Made by a program: the position numbers and the translations under genes
Assembly (NCBI GenBank): GCA_001899715.1
Contig: MKWI01000009.1
Span: forward strand, 1 to 64,000
DNA length: 64,000 nucleotides
Reading direction: 5' to 3'
DNA from: Sphingobium sp. 66-54
GTDB taxonomy: Bacteria > Pseudomonadota > Alphaproteobacteria > Sphingomonadales > Sphingomonadaceae
Notes under the pieces: model-generated
What the model was told of the DNA's origin: nothing
What the model saw: only the letters and a program-made list of their open reading frames with translations
Database searches by the model: none
Shown: one piece after another, positions 14,045 through 24,662 of the stretch
Position numbering within the stretch: the first letter of the stretch is position 1
Layout of the letters: every line of letters begins with the position of its first letter

Positions 14045-14092
14045 CGCCGGCCTCCCGTGCTAAGCGCGCCCCGTTTTCCCCTAGAGACGATC

Positions 14093-15325
14093 ATGGCACG
14101 CTACAAATCCGACCTGCTGAACCTGCTCGATGAGCGGGGCTATATCCACCAGATCACCGACGCAAGCGGGCTCGACGCGCTGGCGACACAGCAGATCGTG
14201 CCCGGTTATATCGGTTTTGACCCCACCGCTCCCTCGCTGCATGTCGGCTCAATGGTGCAGATCATGCTGCTGCGCCGGCTCCAGCAGGCTGGCCACAAGC
14301 CCATCGTGCTGATGGGCGGCGGCACCGGCAAGGTCGGCGACCCCAGCTTCAAGGACGAGGCCCGCAAGCTGATGGCGGTGGAAACCATCAACAGCAACAT
14401 CGCCTCGATCAAGACGGTGTTCGAGCGCTTCCTGACCTTCGGCGACGGCCCGACCGACGCGATCATGCTCGACAATGCCGAGTGGTTGGATGCGCTCCAA
14501 TATCTCCCCTTCCTGCGCGATTACGGCCAGCATTTCTCGGTCAACCGCATGCTGAGCTTCGACTCGGTCAAGCTGCGGCTGGAGCGCGAGCAATCGCTAA
14601 GCTTCCTCGAATTCAACTATATGATCCTTCAGGCCTATGATTTCCTGGAGTTGTCCCGCCGCGCCGGCTGCCGGTTGCAGATGGGCGGATCGGACCAGTG
14701 GGGCAATATCGTCAACGGCATCGAACTGTCGCGCCGCGTCGACGGGACGGAGGTCTACGGCGTCACCACCCCGCTCATTACCACGGCGGACGGCGGCAAG
14801 ATGGGCAAGACCATGTCCGGCGCGGTATGGCTGAACGAGGATCAGCTCTCCCACTTCGATTACTGGCAGTTCTGGCGCAATACCGACGATCGCGATGTCG
14901 GCCGCTTCATGCGCCTGTTCACCGACCTGCCGCTGGACGAGATCGCCCGGCTGGAGGCACTCGAAGGCGCGGAGATCAACGAGGCCAAGAAGGTTCTTGC
15001 CACCGAGGCAACAGCGCTGTGCCGAGGCCGCGCAGCAGCCGAGGCCGCCGCCGAGACTGCGCGGCTGACCTTCGAGCAGAGCGCCGCCGCCGCGGCTGAC
15101 CTGCCCACGCTTGCCGTGGAGGGGGGCACCATCGGCATCGTCGATGCGCTGGTGCGCACGGGGCTGGCTGCCTCCAAGAGTGAGGCGCGCCGCAAGATCG
15201 CGGAAGGCGCGGTGCGGCTCGACGACCAGCCGGTGCACGAGCCCACCCATGAGGTCGCGATCGGCGCCACGCCGGTCAAGCTCAGCCTCGGCCGCAAGCG
15301 CCACGCCCTGCTCCAGCGCGGCTGA
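14093..15325 (+). CDS. tyrS: Tyrosyl-tRNA synthetase
   Basis: A 410-residue class I synthetase. The HIGH-type motif appears as PSLHVGSM and the KMSKS-type motif as GKMGKTMSG. The C-terminal S4-like RNA-binding domain starts near [18 protein letters not shown]. The start at 14093 ([12 protein letters not shown]) matches bacterial TyrRS N-termini; a longer open frame upstream is antisense to the DOMON-like gene and was discarded. It charges tRNA-Tyr. Confidence 0.97.
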   Translation: MARYKSDLLNLLDERGYIHQITDASGLDALATQQIVPGYIGFDPTAPSLHVGSMVQIMLLRRLQQAGHKPIVLMGGGTGKVGDPSFKDEARKLMAVETINSNIASIKTVFERFLTFGDGPTDAIMLDNAEWLDALQYLPFLRDYGQHFSVNRMLSFDSVKLRLEREQSLSFLEFNYMILQAYDFLELSRRAGCRLQMGGSDQWGNIVNGIELSRRVDGTEVYGVTTPLITTADGGKMGKTMSGAVWLNEDQLSHFDYWQFWRNTDDRDVGRFMRLFTDLPLDEIARLEALEGAEINEAKKVLATEATALCRGRAAAEAAAETARLTFEQSAAAAADLPTLAVEGGTIGIVDALVRTGLAASKSEARRKIAEGAVRLDDQPVHEPTHEVAIGATPVKLSLGRKRHALLQRG

Positions 15326-15622
15326 GTCCCTGTTCGTCATGGAGGAGCCTGACGGTTCCGGCGATGGACGGCGCGGCCCTGTCGGGAAGTGTCGGCGTGC
15401 GCTTCCAAATCATAATGACGGGCGCGCGACGGGACGTCCCTTGTGGTGCGGCTCATTCCCATCCCCGATGCGCAACGGCGATACGCTGCGCCTCCCTATC
15501 CCATGCGATATGCCGCGGGGATTGGGCGGCCGATTTCGGCGGCTGGATCAGCGATCGTTGCTGAAACGGCGGATTGGTGCCAGGCATTGCCATCCTGGCA
15601 TCATCGGCTACGAAGGATGATT

Positions 15623-16681
15623 ATGGAGGACAAGGCGCATCCGGGGAAAATCGCTTCCGGAATTGCCGATATGTCCCCGGCCTATTTCTCATTGGTCATG
15701 GCCACCGGTATCGTTTCGCTGGCCGCCTTCCTCATGAACCAGCGCCCTCTCGCGCTGATCCTGCTTTATCTCAACGTCGCGCAATATGTCGCTCTTTGCG
15801 TGCTCTATGCTGTGCGAGCCGCGCGCCATCCACGGCGCTTCTTCGGCGACATGATCGCTCATTCGACGGGACCGGGTTATTTCACGGCAGTAGCAGGCAC
15901 TGGCGTCCTCGCCAGCCAGTTCATGGTGATGCGTGAGAATGTCGCCATAGGCACGGCTTTGTGGTTGCTGACCTGCCTGCTGTGGCTGTGTCTGACTTAC
16001 ACGATCCTCACCGCCCTCACCGTCCGGAGCGAGAAGCCTGCGCTCGACAAGGGGATCAACGGGGGCTGGCTGCTGGCAGTGGTCGCCACCCAGGCCGTCT
16101 CGGTATCCAGTGCACTGCTGGCCGCGCGCATCGGCCAGCCGCACCGGCTCGCGCTCAACCTGCTCGCTCTGTCGATGTGGCTGTGGGGCGGCATGCTCTA
16201 CATCTGGCTGATGGCGATGATCTTCTATCGCTACACCTTCCTCCCCCTCTCTCCCCGCGATCTCATGCCTTCCTACTGGATCAACATGGGGGCCATGGCC
16301 ATCTCCACGCTTGCCAGCTCACTGCTCCTCCTGAACGCCCCGCAAGTGCCCTATCTGGCGTCGCTCCTTCCCTTTCTGGAAGGGTTCACGCTTCTGTTCT
16401 GGTCCGTAGGAACCTGGTGGATTCCCATGCTGCTGATACTCGGCGTTTGGCGCTACGGTTACAGGCGTTTCCCCCTGCGTTACGATCCGATTTACTGGAG
16501 CGTCGTGTTTCCGCTCGGCATGTATGCGGCATGCACCTGGCAGATGGACCGCGCTATGGGCTTCCATCTGCTCGATCCGGTATCGCTCGCATCGCTTTAC
16601 ATTGCCTTGGGTGCGTGGGCGATCACCTTTCTCGGCATGCTGCACGCCCTGATTAGAGGTATGACGCACGGAAAGGGTTGA
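15623..16681 (+). CDS. TDT family transporter (TehA/Mae1-like)
   Basis: A 352-residue integral membrane protein with about ten hydrophobic segments. The opening block MSPAYFSLVMATGIVSLA and the segment GPGYFTAVAGTGVLASQF are typical of the tellurite-resistance/dicarboxylate transporter family. The start at 15623 has GAAGG six bases upstream; an ATG at 15617 directly abuts that sequence and is less likely. Substrates in the family include C4-dicarboxylates, sulfite and tellurite-related anions, so the substrate here is open. The 297 bases upstream of it after tyrS show nothing recognisable. Confidence 0.85.
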   Translation: MEDKAHPGKIASGIADMSPAYFSLVMATGIVSLAAFLMNQRPLALILLYLNVAQYVALCVLYAVRAARHPRRFFGDMIAHSTGPGYFTAVAGTGVLASQFMVMRENVAIGTALWLLTCLLWLCLTYTILTALTVRSEKPALDKGINGGWLLAVVATQAVSVSSALLAARIGQPHRLALNLLALSMWLWGGMLYIWLMAMIFYRYTFLPLSPRDLMPSYWINMGAMAISTLASSLLLLNAPQVPYLASLLPFLEGFTLLFWSVGTWWIPMLLILGVWRYGYRRFPLRYDPIYWSVVFPLGMYAACTWQMDRAMGFHLLDPVSLASLYIALGAWAITFLGMLHALIRGMTHGKG

Positions 16682-16758
16682 GCTGCTGGATGGCTAACCT
16701 TGCAGCCTAAATATTCCCTCGCTCCAGAGGTCTGGAACCATCGGGAAATGCCGAGAGA

Positions 16759-16832
16759 TGGAGGCCCGAGCCGGAATCGAACCGGCGTATACGGATTTGC
16801 AGTCCGCTGCGTCACCACTCCGCCATCGGGCC
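16759..16832 (-). tRNA. tRNA-Cys (GCA)
   Basis: On the minus strand, 74 bases fold as a cloverleaf. The acceptor stem is GGCCCGA/TCGGGCC, the anticodon loop is CTGCAAA with anticodon GCA, and the T arm is GCCGG-TTCGATT-CCGGC. The discriminator is U, as required by cysteinyl-tRNA synthetase, and CCA is encoded. Confidence 0.97.
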
Positions 16833-17012
16833 TCGGCGCAGATTTGCGTGGTCGCTGGGCCATAGCGATGGATTTTCCGCAGGACCAGCCCCTATTTTCC
16901 ACTCGCTCGCGTGGGAGGGTCGCCCTCGCTCCATCGGTTCGCCAATCGTCACACCCGAGCTTTGCAACTTCCGCTCCATTGCCTCGTTCTGCCATGAGAG
17001 CAGGAGGATGCG

Positions 17013-17195
17013 ATGAACGGCACACTTTGGACGATCGTGACGATAGGCGGCCCGATCTTGCTCGGGCTGGCGTTGCTCTATGCCATCCTCTCCAACCGGT
17101 TCAGACGCAACAAGGCGCCGAGAGAGGTGACGGAAAGAGCCGCGAAGGAGTTACACGAGGAATTGAATGAGGAGGATAAGGCGCGGGATGCCTAG
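17013..17195 (+). CDS. Small single-span membrane protein
   Basis: A 60-residue ORF with a strong AGGAGG ribosome binding site (17002-17007) five bases before its ATG. Residues about 6-26 form one transmembrane helix (IVTIGGPILLGLALLYAIL), followed by a charged tail rich in Lys, Arg and Glu. The family is not recognised with confidence, though similar short membrane proteins are common in sphingomonads. Confidence 0.7.
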   Translation: MNGTLWTIVTIGGPILLGLALLYAILSNRFRRNKAPREVTERAAKELHEELNEEDKARDA

Positions 17196-17366
17196 CGGTC
17201 AGCCCGGCGCACAAGAGCATAGACGGTGTAACGCAGTCGCTGGCCTGTAGGATATCGCAGGCTATGCCTTCTCCTCTCGCTCCCACCGCCGCGCCATTGT
17301 TTCAGGATTGAAAAAGCTTTCACTGTGCATCGCAAAACGACTAGAGAGGTCGGCATCCGCTATTAG

Positions 17367-17386
17367 TGTATTGCCATAGCAATACA
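17367..17386. promoter_or_regulatory. Perfect dyad upstream of the pcm-tolC operon
   Basis: TGTATTGC-CATA-GCAATACA is a perfect 8-bp inverted repeat ending 20 bases before the pcm-like ATG. Its form and distance suit a dimeric repressor operator controlling the methyltransferase and outer-membrane channel genes. The binding protein is unknown. Confidence 0.55.
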
Positions 17387-17406
17387 GTTGTGCCATCAGG
17401 GACCCC

Positions 17407-18060
17407 ATGAGCGAACAGAATTTCAAGGCGATGCGCCGCGCGATGGTCGAGAGCCAGTTGCGCACCAACGATGTGAACGATCCGGCGATCATCGAGGCGA
17501 TTTTGGCCGAGCCGCGCGAAGCCTATCTGCCCGAGGAGCGGCGCAGCGCCGCTTATATCGACCGGGCGGTGCCGCTGGGTGGTGGCCGCGCGCTCAACCC
17601 GCCGCTCGCCACCGCGCGCCTGATCGTCGAGGCGGCGCCCCAGCCCGGCGAGCGCGTGCTGCTGATCGGCGCAGCGACTGGCTATGCGGCGGCCCTGCTC
17701 GCCCGGCTGGGCTGCGATGTCATCGCAGTCGAGGAGGATGCGGCGCTCGCGGCACGGGCCCGCACGCTGCTCGGCGAGTATACCAACGTGCGCATCGAGA
17801 CCGGCCCGCTCGCCAAGGGCCACGCAAAAGGGGCGCCCTATGACCTGCTGTTCATCGACGGTGCCGCCGAGGTACTGGACGACGCGCTGATCGGCCAGCT
17901 CCGCATCGACGGGCGCGCTGTGTTCGCACGGGTCGACGCAGGCGTCACGCGGCTGTGCATCGGCACGCGCACGGCGGGCGGCTTCGGCGCGCGCGCTTTT
18001 GCGGACGTGGAAGCCGTGCCGCTGCCCGGCTTCGCGCGGCCCAAGGCCTTCACATTCTGA
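17407..18060 (+). CDS. Protein-L-isoaspartate O-methyltransferase family protein
   Basis: A 217-residue SAM-dependent methyltransferase of the PCMT family. The start MSEQNFKAMRRAMVESQLRT and the substrate-region YLPEERRSAAYIDRAVPLG match the family. The SAM-binding motif reads VLLIGAATGYAAALLARLG, where many true Pcm enzymes have GTGSGY, so catalysis on isoaspartate is not certain. Copies immediately upstream of tolC are frequent in sphingomonads. tolC begins 20 bases downstream, which implies an operon controlled from the dyad at 17367-17386. Confidence 0.85.
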   Translation: MSEQNFKAMRRAMVESQLRTNDVNDPAIIEAILAEPREAYLPEERRSAAYIDRAVPLGGGRALNPPLATARLIVEAAPQPGERVLLIGAATGYAAALLARLGCDVIAVEEDAALAARARTLLGEYTNVRIETGPLAKGHAKGAPYDLLFIDGAAEVLDDALIGQLRIDGRAVFARVDAGVTRLCIGTRTAGGFGARAFADVEAVPLPGFARPKAFTF

Positions 18061-18080
18061 TCCTTCAGGCCGGAGACCCC

Positions 18081-19529
18081 ATGCCCCGACGTCCGCTCCC
18101 GCGCCTTGCGATCCTCGCGGCCCTACTGGGTTCCGCCGCCCTCCCTGCGCAAGCCGAGACGTTGCAGGAAGCGCTCGCCGCCGCTTATCGCAATAACCCG
18201 ACGCTGACCGCCACCCGCGCCGGCCAACGCGTGACGGACGAGACCTACAATCTCCAGAAGGCCAACGGCCTGCCCAATCTGGGCCTGACCTCGACCTACA
18301 CCGAGTCCGCCCATTCGCGCCCCCTCAATCCGCTGGTGCCGCCACGCGATCTCAGCTCCAGCCTCACCCTCAACGTGCCGGTCTATTCCGGCGGACGGGT
18401 GCGCAACGGCGTCGCTGGGGCAAAAAGCCGGGTCGAGGCCGGCCAGTTCGACGTGCAGGCGACCGAGCTGTCCGTGTTCAGCCAGGTGGTCGCGGCCTAT
18501 ATGGACGTGATCCGCGCACAATCCGTGGTCGCGCTCAGTCGTAACAATGTCGATGTGCTGGAGGTCAACCTCAAGGCGACCAACAACCGCTTCCAGGTCG
18601 GCGACCTCACGCGCACCGATGTCGCCCAATCCGAATCGCGCCTGTCGATCGCGCGCGGCGACCTCAAGACGGCGGAAGCATCGCTGATCGACGCACGCGA
18701 GCGTTATATCCAGCTTGTCGGCCATGCGCCGGTCGATCTCCAGCCACCACCGCCGCTGCCCGGCTTGCCCACGTCGCCGGACGAGGCAGTAGAATCCGCC
18801 CTTGCCAACAACCCGGACCTCGCCGCCGCCCACAAGGTGCGCGAGGCGAGCCGCTATGACGTGCGTGTGGCGAAGGGCCAGCGCCTGCCGACGCTCTCCG
18901 GCTTCGTCACCGGCGCCTACGGCACCGATCTCGGCTCGACCCGCGGCGTGCCCGGCGCTGTCGACAACGATGCCGTCCAACTCGGCGCGCGGCTCACTCT
19001 GCCACTCTACCAGGGCGGCGGACCGGCTGCGCAGGTGCGCCAGAGCCAGGCGCGCGAACAGCAGGCGATGGAGCAGGAAACCGCGGTGGAGCGTGACGTG
19101 ATCGCGCAGACCCGCTCGCTGTTCGCAAGCTGGCAGGCAAGCAATCAGGTGATCGAATCGAGCCGTGTCGCGGTCGATGCCGCCGCGCTTTCCCTCCAGG
19201 GCGTGCGCGCGGAGAATACAGTGGGCACGCGCACCATCCTCGACATCCTCAATGCCGAGCAGGAAGCGTTCATCTCGCGCGTGCAACTCGTTACTGCGCA
19301 ACGCAACGCCTATGTCGCCGCCTTCTCGCTGCTCGCGGCGATGAATCGGATCGATTATGCCGCATTCGGCATCCCGGCCGGCGATCGTTACGATCCGGCA
19401 GCCAATTTCGACCGCGTGAAGGGCAAGTGGTTCGACTGGGACGACGATCCCGCACCGCAACCGATTTCACCGCGCACGGTTGACTCACCCGCACAAAACG
19501 CGACAGTAGAAGACACGAGCGCTCCCTGA
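18081..19529 (+). CDS. tolC: TolC family outer membrane channel
   Basis: A 482-residue TolC/type I secretion outer membrane factor. It has a signal peptide (MPRRPLPRLAILAALLGSA, cleavage after AQA near residue 25) and duplicated helical-barrel halves with the repeated motifs ETLQEALAAAYRNNPTL and VESALANNPDLAAAHKV. The segments LTLNVPVYSGGRVRNGV and LTLPLYQGGGPAAQVRQ are the paired beta-strand/helix repeats. It forms an outer membrane and periplasmic tunnel for efflux or secretion with an inner membrane partner encoded elsewhere. CGGAG at 18071-18075 supports this start. Confidence 0.93.
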   Translation: MPRRPLPRLAILAALLGSAALPAQAETLQEALAAAYRNNPTLTATRAGQRVTDETYNLQKANGLPNLGLTSTYTESAHSRPLNPLVPPRDLSSSLTLNVPVYSGGRVRNGVAGAKSRVEAGQFDVQATELSVFSQVVAAYMDVIRAQSVVALSRNNVDVLEVNLKATNNRFQVGDLTRTDVAQSESRLSIARGDLKTAEASLIDARERYIQLVGHAPVDLQPPPPLPGLPTSPDEAVESALANNPDLAAAHKVREASRYDVRVAKGQRLPTLSGFVTGAYGTDLGSTRGVPGAVDNDAVQLGARLTLPLYQGGGPAAQVRQSQAREQQAMEQETAVERDVIAQTRSLFASWQASNQVIESSRVAVDAAALSLQGVRAENTVGTRTILDILNAEQEAFISRVQLVTAQRNAYVAAFSLLAAMNRIDYAAFGIPAGDRYDPAANFDRVKGKWFDWDDDPAPQPISPRTVDSPAQNATVEDTSAP

Positions 19530-19546
19530 CCGCCGCGAGGATACGG

Positions 19547-20119
19547 ATGAAGGCCATGCCGAACGAGCCGTCCATGGAGGAGATCTTGTCCTCCATCAAG
19601 CGCATCATCGCCGAGGAAGATGTGCCCGCACAGGGTGCACGGGCGCCGAGGCGCACTACCGCACAGGCACGAACGACAGCGGACGAGGCGGAGCAATTCG
19701 CCGACGATGACCAGATCCTTGAACTGACCGAGGCGCTGACGGGCGAGGCTGACTCCGATGCGGCGCTGGAGGAGGAGGCCGTCATGGCCATGGCAGCCCG
19801 CCCCAGCGCAACCGCCAAGGCCGAGAGCAAGCCCGGCAAGGCAAGCCGTGCCCGCCCGGCACCGGCTACGGCATCCACGCCCCTCACGGCCGCCGCCACG
19901 GCCGTCATGTCCGATACCAGTGCCGACGCCGCCCGCGAATCTCTGGTCAACCTCTCCAAGCTGCTGGTCCGCTCTGATGACGGCCCGTCCAACACGCTGG
20001 AAGGGCTGGTGCGCGAGATGCTGCGCCCGATGCTCAAGGAATGGCTCGACGCCAACCTGCCCGAGCTGGTCGAGGCCATGGTCAAGCGCGAGATCGACCG
20101 CATCACCGGCCGAGTGTGA
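19547..20119 (+). CDS. DUF2497 (PopZ-type) polar organising protein
   Basis: A 190-residue protein. The N-terminal PSMEEILSSIKRIIAEEDVP motif and the C-terminal block LEGLVREMLRPMLKEWLDANLP are hallmarks of the DUF2497/PopZ family. A low-complexity Ala/Thr/Pro-rich and acidic linker separates them, as in Caulobacter PopZ. PopZ self-assembles at cell poles and anchors ParB-parS and cell-cycle proteins. The family member here may play the same role, but that is inference. The gene sits between tolC (17 bases upstream) and valS, a conserved alphaproteobacterial position. Confidence 0.85.
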   Translation: MKAMPNEPSMEEILSSIKRIIAEEDVPAQGARAPRRTTAQARTTADEAEQFADDDQILELTEALTGEADSDAALEEEAVMAMAARPSATAKAESKPGKASRARPAPATASTPLTAAATAVMSDTSADAARESLVNLSKLLVRSDDGPSNTLEGLVREMLRPMLKEWLDANLPELVEAMVKREIDRITGRV

Positions 20120-20275
20120 CGGCCGGGCCGCGCGCGGTCCGGCAGTTCTGATTCCCGGCCCGGCGGGGCGCCCTGCCCCGCGCCGAATGTGTCGGCCTTT
20201 CCCCATCTTTCCCGTAAGACGGGCCGTGCCTGCGCCGGGCTGGCGCGCGCGGCCAAGAGCCATTAAGGCGCTGCC

Positions 20276-22981
20276 ATGACCGAGCTTGCCAAGACATTCG
20301 ACCCCGCCGCCATCGAAGCCAGATGGTATCAGCATTGGGAGACGAGCGGCGCGTTCCGCCCGGCACGGCCCGACGCGCAGCCATTCACTATTGTGAACCC
20401 GCCGCCCAACGTCACCGGCTCGCTGCATATCGGCCACGCGCTCGACAACACCTTGCAGGATATCGTGATCCGCTACGAGCGGCTGCGCGGCAAGGATGCG
20501 CTGTGGGTGGTCGGCACCGACCATGCCGGCATCGCCACGCAGATGGTGGTCGAGCGGCAGATGAACGCGCGCGGCGAGAAGCGCACCGATTACACGCGCG
20601 ACCAGTTCATCGAGAAGGTGTGGGAGTGGAAAGCAGAGAGCGGCGGCACCATCACCGGCCAGCTCCGCCGCCTCGGTTGCTCGATGGACTGGAGCCGCGA
20701 ACAGTTCACCATGGACCCGCACTTCACCCGCGCGGTCGTCAAGGTGTTCGTCGATCTCTACAACGAGGGCCTGCTCTACCGCGACAAAAGGCTGGTCAAC
20801 TGGGACCCCGGCCTGCGCACCGCGATCAGCGACCTAGAGGTCGAAACGCGCGAGGTGAAGGGCGGCTTCTGGCACTTCAAATATCCGCTGGCCGATGGCG
20901 TGCGGCTGGTCGACGGGCGCGACTATATCGAGGTGGCGACCACCCGGCCCGAGACGATGCTGGCCGACATGGCCGTGGCCGTGAACCCGGCGGACGCGCG
21001 CTATCAGAGCGTCATCGGCAAGGACATCCTCCAGCCGATCACGGGCCGGCGCTTCAAGGTCGTCGCGGACGAGCACGCCGATCCCGAGCTGGGCTCGGGC
21101 GCGGTCAAGATCACGCCGGGGCATGATTTCAACGACTTCGAAGTCGGCAAGCGGGCCGGCATCAAGCCCGCCGACATGCTCAACATGCTCGATGCCGATG
21201 CCAGGGTGGTGCAGACGGCGGACGGGCTGGTGCCGGACGAATATCTCGGCCTCGACCGCTTCGAGGCGCGCGCGCTGGTCGTCCAGCGGATGAAGGAGCA
21301 GGGCTTCCTCATCCCGCATGTGACGACGGACAAGGATGGCAACACGACCGAGCATGATGCCGAGCCGCGCACCATCCAGACCCCCTATGGCGACCGCTCT
21401 GGCGTGGTCATCGAGCCGTGGCTGACCGACCAATGGTATGTCGACGCCGCCACGCTCGCGCAGCCAGCGATGGAGGCGGTGCACTCCGGCGCCATCGAGA
21501 TCGTGCCCAGGACGTGGGAAAAGACCTATTTCAACTGGATGGAGAACATCCAGCCCTGGTGCGTCTCCCGCCAGCTCTGGTGGGGGCACCGGATTCCGGC
21601 ATGGTACGACGAAGACGGTACCGTCTTCGTCGCCGAGACGGAGGAAGCGGCGCAGGCACAGGCCGGCAACCGCAAGCTGCGACGCGACAATGACGTGCTC
21701 GACACCTGGTTCTCCTCCGCGCTGTGGCCCTTCGCGACGTTGGGCTGGCCGGAAGCAGACGCGCCGCTGCTCGCCAAGCATTATCCCAACGATCTACTCG
21801 TCTCCGGTTTCGACATCCTGTTCTTCTGGGACGCGCGCATGGCGATGCAGGGCATTCATTTCATGAAAGAAGTGCCGTGGCGGCGGCTCTACCTGCACGG
21901 GCTGGTGCGCGCCGCTGATGGGCAGAAAATGTCCAAGTCCAAGGGCAATGTCGTCGATCCGCTCGGACTGATCGACAAATATGGCGCGGATGCGCTGCGC
22001 TTCTTCATGGCCGCCATGGAAAGCCAGGGCCGCGACGTTAAGATGGATGAGAAGCGCGTCGAAGGATATCGCAACTTCGCGACCAAGCTGTGGAACGCAG
22101 TGCGCTTCGCGCAGGCGAACGGCATCGGTGCGAGCGGCAGCATCGCCGCGCCGGCCGCGACCCATGCGGTCAACCTATGGATCATCGGCGAGGTCGCCGC
22201 GACGCTAGCCGAGCTGGACAAAGCGATGGCCGAGCTGCGCTTCGACGCCGCCGCCAACGCCATCTACCATTTCGTCTGGGATCGGTTCTGCGACTGGTAT
22301 CTGGAACTCATCAAGGGCGCGGTGGACGAGGAGACCAGGGCCGTCGCCGGCTGGGTGATCGACCAGATCCTCGTCATGCTCCACCCCTTCATGCCGTTCA
22401 TCACCGAGGAGCTGTGGCATGCCCTCGCCAGCCCCGCCCACCCACGGCCCTACGACCTGATCCTCGCCCAATGGCCCCAGCCCAATGCGCAGGTCGACGC
22501 GCAGGCGAGCGCAGAGATCGACTGGCTGATCCGGTTGGTGAGCGAGGTGCGCGCCGCCCGCGCCGAACTGGGCGTGCCGCCGGGCGTCAAAGTGCCGATG
22601 ATTTTGTGGCATGAAGCCACCAATGCACTTCAAGATCGGCTACGCCGCAATGAAGGAGCGATCCTCAGACTCGCCAGAGTTGAGGCTATTCAATATCAAA
22701 TTCCTGAGGTGAAACCCGGAGCGGTGATCCAAGTATCTGTTGACGGCATGACTTATGCCCTGCCGCTCGAAGGCGTGATCGACATCGCCGCCGAACACGC
22801 TCGGTTGACAAAGTCCATGGAGGCCGCCCAGAAGGAGGCCGGGTCGCTCGAAGGACGCCTCGCCAACCCCGCTTTCGTCGAAAAGGCGAAGCCGGAAGCG
22901 GTCGAGAAGGCACGCGCCGACCATGCGGAGAAGATGGCGGAAGCGCAGCGCCTCGCGGCGGCGCTCTCCCGATTGGGATGA
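20276..22981 (+). CDS. valS: Valyl-tRNA synthetase
   Basis: A 901-residue class Ia synthetase. The HIGH motif is at residues 51-54 (GSLHIGHAL) and KMSKS at residues 551-555. A CP1 editing domain lies between them, and a C-terminal coiled coil ([19 protein letters not shown]) is characteristic of ValRS. It is followed after 14 bases by the MATE gene. Confidence 0.98.
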   Translation: MTELAKTFDPAAIEARWYQHWETSGAFRPARPDAQPFTIVNPPPNVTGSLHIGHALDNTLQDIVIRYERLRGKDALWVVGTDHAGIATQMVVERQMNARGEKRTDYTRDQFIEKVWEWKAESGGTITGQLRRLGCSMDWSREQFTMDPHFTRAVVKVFVDLYNEGLLYRDKRLVNWDPGLRTAISDLEVETREVKGGFWHFKYPLADGVRLVDGRDYIEVATTRPETMLADMAVAVNPADARYQSVIGKDILQPITGRRFKVVADEHADPELGSGAVKITPGHDFNDFEVGKRAGIKPADMLNMLDADARVVQTADGLVPDEYLGLDRFEARALVVQRMKEQGFLIPHVTTDKDGNTTEHDAEPRTIQTPYGDRSGVVIEPWLTDQWYVDAATLAQPAMEAVHSGAIEIVPRTWEKTYFNWMENIQPWCVSRQLWWGHRIPAWYDEDGTVFVAETEEAAQAQAGNRKLRRDNDVLDTWFSSALWPFATLGWPEADAPLLAKHYPNDLLVSGFDILFFWDARMAMQGIHFMKEVPWRRLYLHGLVRAADGQKMSKSKGNVVDPLGLIDKYGADALRFFMAAMESQGRDVKMDEKRVEGYRNFATKLWNAVRFAQANGIGASGSIAAPAATHAVNLWIIGEVAATLAELDKAMAELRFDAAANAIYHFVWDRFCDWYLELIKGAVDEETRAVAGWVIDQILVMLHPFMPFITEELWHALASPAHPRPYDLILAQWPQPNAQVDAQASAEIDWLIRLVSEVRAARAELGVPPGVKVPMILWHEATNALQDRLRRNEGAILRLARVEAIQYQIPEVKPGAVIQVSVDGMTYALPLEGVIDIAAEHARLTKSMEAAQKEAGSLEGRLANPAFVEKAKPEAVEKARADHAEKMAEAQRLAAALSRLG

Positions 22982-22995
22982 GAGAATAACCGAGG

Positions 22996-24474
22996 ATGAG
23001 CGAAGAGCTGACCCCCGAGCGCGATGACGGCATGCCAGGCGCGGGGGCAGCAACGGACGCATCCGTCCGTCGTCCGCCGATGCGCGGCGCCCGCGATCTG
23101 ACGGCAGGCCCAATCCTGCCGACGCTGGTGTTGTTCACGCTGCCGACGCTACTCGCCAATGTCCTCCAGTCGATGAACGGTTCGATCAACTCGATCTGGG
23201 TGGCGCATTTCCTGGGGGAAGCGGCACTGGCTGCCACCGCCAACGCAAACATCATAATGTTCCTGATGTTCTCGCTAGTTTTCGGCTTCGGCATGGCAGC
23301 CAACGTCGTCGTCGGCCAGTCGTTTGGCCGGGGCGATATCACCACCGCGCGCCACGCCTTCGGCTCCGCCCTCGGCTTCTGTCTGGCCCTGACGCTGCTG
23401 ATCGCGGTAGCCGGCTATCTCTGGTCCGATCATATCCTCGCCGTGCTCTCCACGCCTCCGGATGTGTTCAAGCTCGCCAAGGCCTATCTACATTATACCT
23501 TCTTCGGCCTGCCGGCGATCAGTCTGTTCGTCATGATGATGATGGGCCTGCGCGGAGCTGGCGACGCCATGACGCCGCTGTGGTTCATGATTTTGTCCGT
23601 CACCATGGACGTGCTGCTTAACCCGGTGTTCATCCTGGGCCTCGGCCCCGCACCACGCATGGGCATCGCCGGCTCGGCATTCGCCAGTGCCGTCTCCGCC
23701 TATCTCAGCCTCACCGCGATGATCGCCTATATCTACTGGCGCGACCTGCCACTGCGCCTGCGCGGGCATGAATGGAGCTTCCTCAAGCCGCATTGGGGGC
23801 TGCTCAAGGTGGTCGCCGGGCGTGGTGTACCGATGGGCCTGCAGATGGTCATCATGTCGCTCTCCACACTGGTCATCATCGGCTTCGTCAACCGCGAGGG
23901 CACGGCAACGGTCGCCGCCTTCGCCGCCGCGCAGCAGCTCTGGAACTATATCCAGATGCCCGCCATGGCGGTGGGCGGCGCGGTGAGCGCCATGGCCGCG
24001 CAGAATATCGGCGCCGGCCGCTGGGACCGGGTGGAGAAGACCACCGGCATCGCCACGCTCATCAACATCGCCATCACCGGCGCGCTGATCCTGCTCATCG
24101 CGCTGTTCGACGAGCCGATCCTGGCGTTGTTCCTGGAAGGCGGCGGCGAGGCAATCGCCACCGGCCAGCACATGATGCACCTCATCAACTGGAGCTTCGT
24201 ACTGTTCGGCATCGCCATGGTGATGTTCGGCACCATGCGCGCCAACGGCATCGTACTGGCCCCGCTCGTCATCCTCACCCTCTCGCTGTTCTTCGTGCGG
24301 ATCGGCTTCTACTTCGCCTCCTACCCGCTGATGGGCGTGGACGGGCTGTGGCTGAGCTTCCCGGCCAGCACTACGGTGACGATGCTGCTCGGCTGGGCCT
24401 ATTATCGTTGGGGCCGCTGGCGCCAGGTGACGCTCAACGTGGGCCTAAGTCCGGCCTCCAAGGCGACGGGCTGA
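22996..24474 (+). CDS. MATE family efflux transporter
   Basis: A 492-residue membrane protein with about twelve hydrophobic segments and two homologous halves. MATE signatures include LPTLLANVLQSMNGSINSIW near the N-terminus and AQQLWNYIQMPAMAVGGAVS in the second half. It probably exports cationic or hydrophobic compounds in exchange for Na+ or H+. It starts 14 bases after valS with CGAGG upstream, so it may be cotranscribed. The N-terminal 35 residues are polar and variable. Confidence 0.92.
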   Translation: MSEELTPERDDGMPGAGAATDASVRRPPMRGARDLTAGPILPTLVLFTLPTLLANVLQSMNGSINSIWVAHFLGEAALAATANANIIMFLMFSLVFGFGMAANVVVGQSFGRGDITTARHAFGSALGFCLALTLLIAVAGYLWSDHILAVLSTPPDVFKLAKAYLHYTFFGLPAISLFVMMMMGLRGAGDAMTPLWFMILSVTMDVLLNPVFILGLGPAPRMGIAGSAFASAVSAYLSLTAMIAYIYWRDLPLRLRGHEWSFLKPHWGLLKVVAGRGVPMGLQMVIMSLSTLVIIGFVNREGTATVAAFAAAQQLWNYIQMPAMAVGGAVSAMAAQNIGAGRWDRVEKTTGIATLINIAITGALILLIALFDEPILALFLEGGGEAIATGQHMMHLINWSFVLFGIAMVMFGTMRANGIVLAPLVILTLSLFFVRIGFYFASYPLMGVDGLWLSFPASTTVTMLLGWAYYRWGRWRQVTLNVGLSPASKATG

Positions 24475-24662
24475 GGGGAAAGCGGCCCGCCCCGCTTGAA
24501 TGGCCTCTCTGTAGAGCGGCGTCTCGCGCCTGCGCAGCCGAGCGTAAGGAGCCGCGGCTGGGCACAGCTCCCGTTTTCACAGGAGCACATGACGGTTTCA
24601 AACGATCCGACCACCCTCTAAGGCCGATCCCGACAACGGATTAGGCAAGGAAGCGGGATCGC

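Noticed and set aside
13535..14092. In-frame N-terminal extension of tyrS
   Set aside because: It is antisense to the DOMON-like gene, and TyrRS similarity begins at [10 protein letters not shown]. The extension has no TyrRS character.
24480..24497. AAGCGG/CCGCTT hairpin after the MATE gene as a terminator
   Set aside because: The stem is only six pairs with no T tract. It is too weak to list as a terminator.
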